The notes under the pieces were generated by a model. The model was not told the origin of the DNA. It searched no databases and saw nothing but the letters and a program-made list of their open reading frames with translations. The position numbers and the translations under genes were made by a program. From Lachnospiraceae bacterium (GTDB lineage: Bacteria > Bacillota > Clostridia > Lachnospirales > Lachnospiraceae), in NCBI GenBank assembly GCA_017463035.1, contig JAFTPY010000168.1:1-8074 (forward strand): DNA of 8,074 nucleotides, read 5' to 3'. Positions 1 to 6,246 of this stretch are shown in pieces (position 1 is the first letter of the stretch; each line of letters opens with the position of its first letter).

Positions 1-1
1 T

Positions 2-127
2 ATGGAGGATGAGAATCAGACACCAAGCATTATTCTGGTAGAGGACCCGGAAATCTTTTTACATCCTACGATGCAAAAGACATCAGGAGATATCTTATAC
101 CGCCTTTCTAAGAAAAATCAGGTTATT
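2..127 (+). other. Segment encoding a Walker B/D-loop fragment of an AAA/OLD-like ATPase, fused in frame to the Crp domain
   Basis: Residues 10-22 read IILVEDPEIFLHP: a hydrophobic strand ending in acidic residues, then E-x-x-LHP, as in the Walker B region of RecF/OLD-type and AAA_21 ATPases. The next part, ILYRLSKKNQVI (31-42), matches the helix and strand that in those ATPases lead into the F-S-T-H-S-P switch motif. Here that motif is missing and Crp sequence (LAEGDAADRIG) begins instead, putting the joint near bases 122-133. Walker A and the ABC signature would lie upstream of the window. This could be a genuine gene fusion, a deletion scar, or an assembly chimera. The family match is from memory of motifs, not from a search. 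Confidence 0.62.
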
Positions 128-673
128 TTAGCCGAAGGGGATGCGGCAGACCGTATAGGAGTCGTACTTTTAGGGGGAGTGCAGATTGTCAGGGTAGATT
201 ATTACGGCAATCGGAGTATTCTGACAGAGTTACAGCCGGGGCAGATGTTCGGAGAGTCTTTTGCATGTGCGGACGTGTCGGAGATTCCGGTGAATGTGGT
301 GGCAACGGAAAGCAGCGAAGTACTATTGATTGAAGCAAAACGTATTTTGCATATATGCAGCAGTGTCTGTGGGTTTCATAACCGATTGATTTATAACCTG
401 ATGAAGCTGGTGGCCACCAAAAATCTTGTTTTTAATCAAAAGCTGGAGATTATTTCAAAACGCACCACAAGAGAGAAGCTTATGACCTATCTGGTATTGC
501 AGGCAAAGCAACAGGGGAATAACTGTTTTACGGTTTTATTTGACCGTCAGGAGTTGGCGGATTATCTGGAGGTGGACCGAAGTGGTCTTTCTTCGGAAAT
601 CAGCAAGCTTCGAAAAGAAGGGATTTTAGAGTGTAAAAAGAATCGATTTACGCTTCTGAGACAGGATAATTAA
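2..673 (+). CDS. Crp/Fnr-family transcriptional regulator with a foreign (ATPase-like) N-terminus; probably 5'-partial
   Basis: Residues ~44-115 match the cyclic-nucleotide-binding beta-roll of Crp/Fnr regulators (EGDAADRIG, DYYGNRSIL, PGQMFGES), followed by the long dimer helix (~125-150) and a C-terminal winged helix-turn-helix (TTREKLM at 155-161, DRQELADYLEVDRSGLSSEI at 181-200, then SKLRKEGIL). FGE is kept, but the arginine that CRP uses to hold the cAMP phosphate is not seen in the following PVNVVA, so cAMP binding is doubtful and the ligand unknown. The usual Crp N-terminal helix (about 30 residues) is absent; instead residues 1-40 resemble an AAA/ABC-type ATPase (separate entry). The ATG lies at base 2 and no ribosome site can be seen, so it may be an internal Met of a longer frame. 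The lipoprotein gene starts 44 bp downstream with no terminator between, suggesting co-transcription. The regulator call is firm; the start and the natural form of the N-terminus are not. Confidence 0.88.
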   Translation: MEDENQTPSIILVEDPEIFLHPTMQKTSGDILYRLSKKNQVILAEGDAADRIGVVLLGGVQIVRVDYYGNRSILTELQPGQMFGESFACADVSEIPVNVVATESSEVLLIEAKRILHICSSVCGFHNRLIYNLMKLVATKNLVFNQKLEIISKRTTREKLMTYLVLQAKQQGNNCFTVLFDRQELADYLEVDRSGLSSEISKLRKEGILECKKNRFTLLRQDN

Positions 674-717
674 GTGGGAATGGGCTGAGAGGAAGAGACG
701 GAAAGAGAGAAGATAGC

Positions 718-2091
718 ATGAAAAAAGCCTGTTTAGCATTTGTAGTTTTATGTATATTGAATATGGCAGCATGTGGCTTCGGTACTGTAGAACTGCCGCC
801 GTTACCGACTTTGGCGGTGAAAGAGGATGTAACGGGGACACCGGCAGGAACGGAAGCACCGGAACTGACGGAATCGTTAAGTGCGCCGGAAGCGACGGCT
901 ACCGTACCGCCAACGGCGGTGCCGACCTCAGAACCGACCGCAACACCGGAACCGACCGCAACACCGAAGCCGACCGCAACACCGGAACCGACCGCAACGC
1001 CGAAGCCGACTGCGACGCCGAAGCCGACTGCGACGCCGGAGCTGACGGTCACTCCAAAGCCGGTATCTTCGGAAATCGATAAATTATTAAAGCAGGGTAA
1101 AGTGTACACGAATACGGTAATACGGGGAGAGGTCTGTACAAGTGAAGCGGAAGCCAACGAGTTTCTGCGTGAAAAGTCATTGACCTACAGTTCCTTTGCG
1201 GTGATTGCGGAGAAGGTGGAGTATTTGCATTCCGCAAAGGAATATATGGAGTTGTACCCGGAAATCGAAAAAATGACCATTGAAAAAATCGACCGCTACG
1301 ATAACGGTTATTGTGCCGTGTTTCAGGATGTGGAAGCGGTATACGATGCGAATATATGTTATGCGATGAGAATCGGAGACAGGTCGGTACTGTCACAGAA
1401 CGAGAAGGAGGTTTATTCTTATTTGAAGGAAGTTCTGGACAAGACCGGTGCCGGGCAGCTTTCTACGGTAGAGACGGTAAAGGTGTTACATGACTATTTG
1501 GTATTGAATTTAAAGTATGATGTGAACTTTCAAGACATGTCCCATTCTCCGGAAGGGGTAATGAAGAACCGGACGGCAGTGTGCGACGGTTATGCCAGAA
1601 CGATGCGATTGCTTTTGTTAATGTCCGGAATCGATTGCCGGATTGTAAGGGGAACGGCGGGAAATCAGCCTCATGCATGGAATCTGGTGAAAATGGAGGA
1701 CGGCTGGTATCATGTAGATGTGACCTGGGATGATCCGGTGCCGGATGTGGAAGGAAAGGTTGGGTATCTCTATTTTTTGAAAAACGATGCAGACATGGCA
1801 AAGACTCATTCATGGAAGAGCGAGATTACCTGTACGGCTGACAATTATCAGATTTATCTGTATCAAGAGGTATTGTGTGAGTCTTACGATGCTATGAGGA
1901 TTGTGTTTTCCCGGCAGATAGAGGAGAAGGAATATCTGGTTTTTTGTTATCCGAAGAAAGGTATTCTGACCCAGGACCTGATTTTGGATTTTGTAATGAA
2001 GGAACTGCAGATGGGACTTACCTATTATCCGGAAAAGGAATTGACGGATTATATGGTGCTTGAAATTGTTAATCCGTTGTGGAAGGATTAG
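718..2091 (+). CDS. Lipoprotein with Pro/Thr-rich linker and transglutaminase-like (cysteine protease-fold) domain
   Basis: The 457-residue product starts with a lipoprotein signal peptide: KK, a hydrophobic stretch, then lipobox M-A-A-C with the lipidated Cys at 19. It should be anchored to the outer face of the membrane. Residues ~40-117 form a Thr/Pro/Glu/Lys linker that could reach through the wall. The globular part includes a transglutaminase-like core at about 245-345. The triad is visible: Cys289 in RTAVCDGYA, His319 in QPHAWN, Asp334 in HVDVTWDDP. Domains of this type include transglutaminases, peptidases and cyclising enzymes, so the substrate (wall peptide or protein) cannot be named. 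Residues 350-457 match nothing I recognise. The start is set by the signal peptide; the ribosome site upstream (AGAGAGAAG, ~705-713) is weak. It lies 44 bp after the Crp-type gene and 29 bp before the glycosidase gene, so it is probably the middle gene of one transcript. Confidence 0.87.
   Translation: MKKACLAFVVLCILNMAACGFGTVELPPLPTLAVKEDVTGTPAGTEAPELTESLSAPEATATVPPTAVPTSEPTATPEPTATPKPTATPEPTATPKPTATPKPTATPELTVTPKPVSSEIDKLLKQGKVYTNTVIRGEVCTSEAEANEFLREKSLTYSSFAVIAEKVEYLHSAKEYMELYPEIEKMTIEKIDRYDNGYCAVFQDVEAVYDANICYAMRIGDRSVLSQNEKEVYSYLKEVLDKTGAGQLSTVETVKVLHDYLVLNLKYDVNFQDMSHSPEGVMKNRTAVCDGYARTMRLLLLMSGIDCRIVRGTAGNQPHAWNLVKMEDGWYHVDVTWDDPVPDVEGKVGYLYFLKNDADMAKTHSWKSEITCTADNYQIYLYQEVLCESYDAMRIVFSRQIEEKEYLVFCYPKKGILTQDLILDFVMKELQMGLTYYPEKELTDYMVLEIVNPLWKD
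931..1056 (+). repeat. In-frame 18-bp minisatellite encoding (E/K)PTATP, about seven copies
   Basis: Units begin at 931, 949, 967, 985, 1003, 1021 and 1039. The first two copies are identical, as are the fifth and sixth; the seventh (1039-1056) has diverged to ELTVTP. Each unit encodes Glu or Lys followed by PTATP, covering residues 72-113 of the lipoprotein, an extended alternately charged linker. Because the period is a multiple of three, gain or loss of units keeps the frame and would only change linker length. Confidence 0.93.
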
Positions 2092-2104
2092 GTTACCAGC
2101 AACC

Positions 2105-2116
2105 GGAAGGAGGTGG
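2105..2116 (+). promoter_or_regulatory. Strong ribosome binding site that sets the start of the DUF4038/GH140-like gene
   Basis: GGAAGGAGGTGG lies 4 nt (6 nt from the AAGGAGGT core) before the ATG at 2121. This favours 2121 over the in-frame ATG at 2079, which would overlap the lipoprotein gene by 13 bp and add a low-complexity GGGG tail not expected in the family. Confidence 0.88.
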
Positions 2117-2120
2117 CGGG

Positions 2121-3407
2121 ATGAAAACACTGAAGGTACAGGGACGATATTTGTTTTGGAATAACGGCGAGCCCTTCTTTTATTTGGGAGATACTGCGTG
2201 GGAACTGTTTCATGCATTGAACCGGGAAGAAACGGAGCTTTACTTTGCGGAACGGAAACGCCAGGGGTTTACTGCGGTACAGGCAGTGGCTTTGGCGGAG
2301 CTGGAAGGCTTGACGACTTCGAATGCTTACGGGAGAGTGCCGCTTTGTATGACGGACGGGCTGCCGGATCCTGTGCGCCCGGATACAGAAGGGGAGTATT
2401 CTTACTGGGAGCATGTGGATTTTGCGGTAGAAACGGCGGCAAAGCATGGGATGTTTGTGGTGATGCTGCCGACCTGGGGAGATAAGTTTAATTTATGTTG
2501 GGGCAAGGGACCGGTAATTTTTAACGAGGAAAATGCCTATACCTACGGACAGTGGATTGCAAACCGTTATAAGGACTGTTGGAATATTATCTGGATGCTG
2601 GGCGGTGATCGGAAGCTGGAAGCACCTCATCGGAAGATAATCGATGCCATGGCAGCGGGAATCCGTTCGGTGGATACGGTTCATCTGATTACGTTTCATC
2701 CGCCGGGAGCGCAGGATTCCACGGATTTTCTTGCGGATGCGGAGTATATCGATTTTCATACGGCGCAGACCAGTCATGCCACAGACCGGTGCTATCAGAT
2801 AGAAGAAGTGATGCAAAAGATGGCAAAGGCATCGGAGAAGCCGTATCTGGATTCCGAACCGCGGTACGAGGACCATCCGGCCTGTTTTGATGCTTCCGTC
2901 GGTTATTTCTGGGATGCTGCGGATGTGCGGCAGAATGCCTATTGGTCTGTGCTTGCGGGAGCCTGCGGACATACCTACGGCAATCACGCAATATGGAGCA
3001 TGACAAAGAATGTCTCGGATTATTTCCCATATACCTGGAAGGAGGCCTTGACTCATGAAGGGGCGGAGCAGATGAAGTGGGTAAAGGAGCTGCGCCTGAG
3101 GAGAGAGTATGCCTCTCTTTGTCCGTCGCCGGAGCTGGTTGTTGAGCGTTTTCCGGGCATGGGACGGATGGCAGCGGCAAGGGGAACGGATTATGCGTAT
3201 GTTTATTCTCCGTTGGGGGAGAGTTTTACCGTAGATTTGACCGGATTTGCCGGCGCGAAGTGTATAAAAGCATCCTGGTATAATCCGCGCACCGGTGAAG
3301 AAACGGTATTCGGTATTTTGCAGGCGGGATCATATTCCCTTGTAGTGCCGCCGACCGGAGGGAAGGGGCAGGACTGGGTGCTTGTTCTGGAGGCGATTAA
3401 GGCCTAG
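2121..3407 (+). CDS. Cytoplasmic DUF4038/GH140-like glycoside hydrolase (apiosidase-like TIM barrel plus C-terminal beta domain)
   Basis: The 428-residue product looks like the DUF4038 family, which includes GH140 apiosidases. The N-terminal strand and helix carry PFFYLGDTAWELFHAL (18-33), then a region typical of the barrel (ERKRQGFTAVQ, 44-54; HGMFVVMLPTWGDKFN, 109-124). Two acidic motifs sit where GH140 catalytic residues are expected: Asp163 in WMLGGDR and Glu246 in DSEPRYED. An all-beta tail with WYNPRTGEE (386-394) and VVPPTGG (408-414) matches the small C-terminal domain that usually follows (named a putative collagen-binding domain). There is no signal peptide, so it should act in the cytoplasm on imported oligosaccharides; many family members are exported. 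Apiose as the actual sugar is not shown. It follows the lipoprotein gene by 29 bp and is followed by a strong terminator, so it is probably the last gene of the operon. Confidence 0.83.
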   Translation: MKTLKVQGRYLFWNNGEPFFYLGDTAWELFHALNREETELYFAERKRQGFTAVQAVALAELEGLTTSNAYGRVPLCMTDGLPDPVRPDTEGEYSYWEHVDFAVETAAKHGMFVVMLPTWGDKFNLCWGKGPVIFNEENAYTYGQWIANRYKDCWNIIWMLGGDRKLEAPHRKIIDAMAAGIRSVDTVHLITFHPPGAQDSTDFLADAEYIDFHTAQTSHATDRCYQIEEVMQKMAKASEKPYLDSEPRYEDHPACFDASVGYFWDAADVRQNAYWSVLAGACGHTYGNHAIWSMTKNVSDYFPYTWKEALTHEGAEQMKWVKELRLRREYASLCPSPELVVERFPGMGRMAAARGTDYAYVYSPLGESFTVDLTGFAGAKCIKASWYNPRTGEETVFGILQAGSYSLVVPPTGGKGQDWVLVLEAIKA

Positions 3408-3449
3408 AGAGGCTTTCAACGTAAGGGAACACGATTATTTTGCAGACAT

Positions 3450-3489
3450 AAAAACGGTGTCGGAAGGAAATCCGGCACCGTTTTTTTTT
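3450..3489. terminator. Rho-independent terminator, probably bidirectional, between convergent genes
   Basis: The arms AAAACGGTGTCGGA (3451-3464) and TCCGGCACCGTTTT (3471-3484) pair fully, with one G-T pair, around a 6-nt loop. A run of nine T follows on the plus strand. On the minus strand the same stem is followed by five T, so it can also stop transcripts from the EAL gene that ends at 3514. It closes the Crp-lipoprotein-glycosidase block. Confidence 0.93.
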
Positions 3490-3513
3490 AAAGAGTATAA
3501 AGGAGGAAAATAA

Positions 3514-5631
3514 TTATATATTCTTTTTTACGCAACAAATATACTGCTCACCGCCGTCAGGAAGCTCTGCTTTGAAAAAGTATGCGATGGTTCCGACTAC
3601 GGTATTTTTTGTGTTGACGTCATAGTGGACAATAAGACAGTTGGTGTGCTCCTTTTCTAAGGTCTCATCCAGTAACGGCTTATTTCGTATGATTTCCAGC
3701 TTCTTTAAATCTGCGGCATTGGTGACCTCCGCCAGTTTTTTGAAAAAGTCCGCAAATGTGTACTGGGTCTGCGGTTTGATGAAATCGTCCCCGTCGGAAT
3801 GTAACAGCTCAACGGTACCGGCGGAATAATCCAGATGATATACCCGGTCATAAAGCTTTAACAGAACGGAACTGTAGTTTGTTACATATCGTTCACGTTC
3901 CAGACGTTTTTGGTCTTCTATGTTATCAACGGCAATCAGGAAACGGGAACGGTGCGGATTGCCGCCGAAATAACGCAGTTTCACGGCGAGCCATACGAAG
4001 GAGCCGTCATCCAGATTATGGTGAAGCTGGAACTGCTGGACTTTGGAATCCTCCTTTGCAATGCGGCACTGTTCTAAAATCAGACTGCGTTCCGGTTCTT
4101 TAAACGGGATATTTAAAATTTTACGGTCGTAATTCGCAGAACCGTAAAGGGCTTCATAAAAACCTTTGTTTGCCCTGATTAATTCCACATTGTCCTCACA
4201 AAGCTCCAGAATTCCCATGCCCCCTAACATGCTGTAGAAAAGAATACTTTCCAGGGTGTTGGTATGATTGAAAATATCCAGAATGGAATCGTCCTCTTCC
4301 GGCCAGGCATGGAATAAAAGGTTGGTGCTGTTGGCGGCGGACTTATCTAAAAGCTTAATGAAGTCCTCCTGCGGCATCGGCTTGTAGAAGTAGTAGCCTT
4401 GAACCGCATCACATTCTACACTGCGTAGGTATTCCCATTCTTTCTGGGTCTCTACGCCCTCCGATACGACGCTTAATTTCATCCACTTTGCCAGGCGGAT
4501 AATGGATTCCAGCATAATTGCGGCTTTCTGGTCCTTGTCTAAATCATCCAGAAAACGCATATCGATTTTCAGGACATCAATCGGCAAATCCTTTAACATA
4601 TTTAAGGAAGAGTAACCGCTTCCGAAATCGTCCATTAATACGGAAAAACCGTAGGAGTGGAGCTTCTTTACCGCTTCCATTACCTGTACCGGATTGTCGG
4701 CGTAGGCACTTTCCGTAATTTCGATTTTTAATAAATCCGGAGATATGTTATGCTTTTTGGCGATGTTACGGATGTCGTCGCAAAGAGTCGGGTTATAAAA
4801 CTCTACTCTGGAAACATTGACGGAAACCGGTACGGTAGCCAGACCCTGGTCCAGACGGGATTGCTGCATGGCGCATACTTCGTCCCATACATAGCGGTCC
4901 AATATACTGATAAAACCGTTCTTTTCAAACAGCGGAATGAAGGAACCCGGAGAAATCATACCTTTCACCGGGTGCTGCCAGCGAATTAAGGCCTCTGCAC
5001 TGGTAATGAGCCCGTCGCTGGAACGACAAATCGGCTGATAATATACCTTAAACTGTCGTTCTTCGATGGCCTTTCGGAATTCTACGTTCATACGCTGTTC
5101 TTCCAATAACGTATTCCACATGCTTTCGTCGTACCAGGCATAAAGAGTCATATAGTTATTCTTTATGGTTTCCATGGCCGCACGGGCTTTGTCAATCATA
5201 TTGGAAAGGGGAAGGGAACGGTCGGTAATGCGATAGAGGCCGCAGCAGGAATAGAAGTGATATTCCGTTCCTTCGGCAGTGTAGCAGATTTCGCCCAGTT
5301 TCGTCCAGTCGCTGCGTTCCAAAAAATCCTCCGTGACACAACAAATGAAATTATCGTGATCCAGACGTGCATAAACAGAACGCTCGTCCTGGAGAATTTC
5401 GCGGAGAGAATTGGCCCAGTGAATCAGAATTTTATCGCCGGCTTCCCAACCGAATAGGTCGTTGGTGGTTCGGAATTTACGAATATTCCAGTAAATCAGG
5501 CAGAAAGAAGTATCCGGACATTCCTTCAGCATTTGTTCGGTATACTCGAAAAAAGCCTGCTGGTTGTAGATTCCGGTCAGTTCGTCCAAGTGCTGGCTTT
5601 GTTTTTTTGCTGATTGATTCATAAATCGCAT
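3514..5631 (-). CDS. Degenerate GGDEF / intact EAL cyclic-di-GMP phosphodiesterase with C-terminal PAS-like region
   Basis: The 705-residue protein has no membrane segment. Residues ~14-165 form a GGDEF domain (DELTGIYN at 16-23), but the signature is DHDNF (91-95) instead of GGDEF, and the metal-binding Asp region reads WNIRKF, so cyclase activity is unlikely. Residues ~190-430 are a full EAL domain: E213 in EAL, N272 in NVS, E304 in EITES, D334-D335 in DDFGSG, K355 in LKID, E391 in EGVE and Q411 in QGYYF are all present. It should hydrolyse c-di-GMP to pGpG. Residues ~465-575 look like a PAS domain ending in a short linker (DNIEDQKRLERER); ~595-705 may be a second sensor fold. Sensors usually precede GGDEF-EAL, so this order is less usual. 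ATG at 5631 is preceded, 6 nt away, by AGAGGGG, favouring it over Met4. It appears monocistronic. Confidence 0.94.
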   Translation of the reverse strand: MRFMNQSAKKQSQHLDELTGIYNQQAFFEYTEQMLKECPDTSFCLIYWNIRKFRTTNDLFGWEAGDKILIHWANSLREILQDERSVYARLDHDNFICCVTEDFLERSDWTKLGEICYTAEGTEYHFYSCCGLYRITDRSLPLSNMIDKARAAMETIKNNYMTLYAWYDESMWNTLLEEQRMNVEFRKAIEERQFKVYYQPICRSSDGLITSAEALIRWQHPVKGMISPGSFIPLFEKNGFISILDRYVWDEVCAMQQSRLDQGLATVPVSVNVSRVEFYNPTLCDDIRNIAKKHNISPDLLKIEITESAYADNPVQVMEAVKKLHSYGFSVLMDDFGSGYSSLNMLKDLPIDVLKIDMRFLDDLDKDQKAAIMLESIIRLAKWMKLSVVSEGVETQKEWEYLRSVECDAVQGYYFYKPMPQEDFIKLLDKSAANSTNLLFHAWPEEDDSILDIFNHTNTLESILFYSMLGGMGILELCEDNVELIRANKGFYEALYGSANYDRKILNIPFKEPERSLILEQCRIAKEDSKVQQFQLHHNLDDGSFVWLAVKLRYFGGNPHRSRFLIAVDNIEDQKRLERERYVTNYSSVLLKLYDRVYHLDYSAGTVELLHSDGDDFIKPQTQYTFADFFKKLAEVTNAADLKKLEIIRNKPLLDETLEKEHTNCLIVHYDVNTKNTVVGTIAYFFKAELPDGGEQYICCVKKNI

Positions 5632-5707
5632 AGATTACCCCTCTCTTTGACGGCAGAACAATCAATATATAAAAATCATTGCCTAAAAACGAATTTAATT
5701 CAGTGTA

Positions 5708-5736
5708 ATTATAATACTATTCTAATAGAAAAACAA
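5708..5736 (-). promoter_or_regulatory. Sigma-A promoter for the GGDEF/EAL gene
   Basis: On the minus strand a perfect TATAAT (-10, 5708-5713) lies 17 nt from TTGTTT (-35, 5731-5736). Transcription would start near 5701, giving a leader of about 70 nt before the ATG at 5631. The -35 is only a half match. The spacer holds a small inverted repeat, CTATT-AG-AATAG, a possible operator. Confidence 0.7.
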
Positions 5737-5810
5737 GAGTTTTGTAAAAGTTTGGGTCTTAATTCCTATATAATAACAACAAAAAGTTTGCGGAGATTCG
5801 GAAAATGTGC

Positions 5811-5839
5811 TTGACTTTTTAAAAATCTTCGATTAAGAT
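5811..5839 (+). promoter_or_regulatory. Sigma-A promoter of the T-box/valS transcription unit
   Basis: TTGACT (5811-5816) and TAAGAT (5834-5839) are 17 nt apart, a good match to the vegetative consensus. The start would fall near 5846, just before the first leader helix. It is divergent from the EAL gene promoter, with about 75 bp between the two -35 boxes. Confidence 0.82.
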
Positions 5840-5845
5840 AGACAC

Positions 5846-6120
5846 ATATCGTTTAAAATGCGCAGAAGAAGAGGAGTACATAAGTCATCTTGAAAGAGAG
5901 CGGGACTCACCGGCTGAAAGGTCCTGTAAAGGCTTGCTTATGGAAGGTAGCTTTGGAGCAGTGGTTTTGAAGAGACGGATTCCCGTGATGGCGGGAAGGG
6001 GTTGCAGTAGAGACTACCGGGAGGTCCCGTTACAGACAAAGAGGCAGTAGAAGTTTGCTGCGAAGTAAGGTGGTACCACGGTCAATTCGTCCTTATAGGA
6101 TGGATTGACCGTTTTGTTTT
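5846..6120 (+). ncRNA. T-box leader sensing uncharged tRNA-Val
   Basis: The conserved T-box sequence AAGGTGGTACCACGG is at 6067-6081. Its UGGU (6071-6074) can pair with the ACCA end of tRNA with discriminator A, as in tRNA-Val. In Stem I, AGTA (5875-5878, the loop E motif) is followed by CATAAG (5879-5884), which pairs with CTTATG (5937-5942). The opposite side of the specifier loop then reads GAAGGTAGC, placing GUA (Val) at 5947-5949. A short hairpin TTCCCG/CGGGAA (5980-5997) fits a Stem II/III element. Uncharged tRNA-Val should stabilise the antiterminator; otherwise the terminator at 6078-6120 forms. The specifier, T-box base and downstream gene all agree on valine. The 5' end is inferred from the promoter. 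Confidence 0.95.
6078..6120 (+). terminator. Regulated intrinsic terminator of the valine T-box
   Basis: ACGGTCAAT (6078-6086) pairs with ATTGACCGT (6104-6112), and inside it CGTCCT (6088-6093) pairs with AGGATG (6097-6102), giving a long stem with a TAT loop followed by TTTTGTTTT. Its 5' arm takes up the end of the T-box sequence, so it is mutually exclusive with the antiterminator. Confidence 0.92.
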
Positions 6121-6151
6121 AAAAGGAAAAGACTCCTTTAAAACAAAACGG
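6109..6151 (+). repeat. Long near-perfect inverted repeat overlapping the T-box terminator tail
   Basis: The arm at 6109-6127 (CCGTTTTGTTTTAAAAGGA) is the reverse complement of 6134-6151 except for one missing base, with a 6-nt AAAGAC loop. The left arm includes the last bases of the terminator stem and its whole U-tract. In read-through RNA this would form a long A-U-rich hairpin. Its role is unknown; it may be part of an inserted repeat or a leader-stabilising structure. Confidence 0.85.
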
Positions 6152-6211
6152 CGCTCGGCGGGATGCGCACTCGCGCGTTTTGAATAAGTCGCAAGCCACC
6201 GCGCTCGGCGC
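6149..6211. repeat. GC-rich, CpG-dense block with a 10-bp direct repeat in the valS leader
   Basis: This stretch is about 70% G+C by hand count, far above the A/T-rich leader on either side. GCGCTCGGCG occurs at 6151-6160 and again at 6201-6210, exactly 50 bp apart. AAAAC-GCGC (with one bulged G) at its left can pair with GCGCGTTTT at 6172-6180. No open frame of note is present. It could be a small dispersed (REP- or MITE-like) element, but repetition elsewhere cannot be tested here. Confidence 0.6.
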
Positions 6212-6212
6212 A

Positions 6213-6234
6213 AAGAGTCTGCAAGCAGACTCTT
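6213..6234 (+). terminator. Perfect hairpin just upstream of the valS ribosome site, possible second attenuator or processing site
   Basis: AAGAGTCTGC (6213-6222) and GCAGACTCTT (6225-6234) are exact reverse complements separated by two bases (in RNA a 4-nt loop CAAG). The following ATTAATATTTTT is only loosely U-rich, so termination would be weak. It ends 12 nt before the ribosome site AAGGAGG and does not sequester it. Confidence 0.5.
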
Positions 6235-6246
6235 ATTAATATTTTT

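Noticed and set aside
648..1157. Minus-strand open frame of 169 residues rich in GVAVGFGVAVG repeats, and a plus-strand frame at 750-1082 rich in TDRNT repeats
   Set aside because: Both are out-of-frame readings of the 18-bp minisatellite in the lipoprotein gene; neither has a ribosome site or a recognisable domain outside the repeat.
2079..2120. Earlier in-frame ATG (2079) for the GH140-like gene
   Set aside because: It overlaps the lipoprotein gene, adds a GGGG-rich leader foreign to the family, and lacks a good ribosome site, whereas 2121 has GGAAGGAGGTGG at ideal spacing.
3499..3513. AAAGGAGGAAAA on the plus strand, resembling a ribosome site
   Set aside because: No ATG/GTG/TTG start with an open frame follows; the sequence is just past a terminator and opposite the end of the EAL gene.
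6109..6240. CRISPR array or phage attachment site in the valS leader
   Set aside because: There are only two copies of a 10-bp repeat, no regularly spaced spacers, no tRNA gene, integrase or cas gene nearby.
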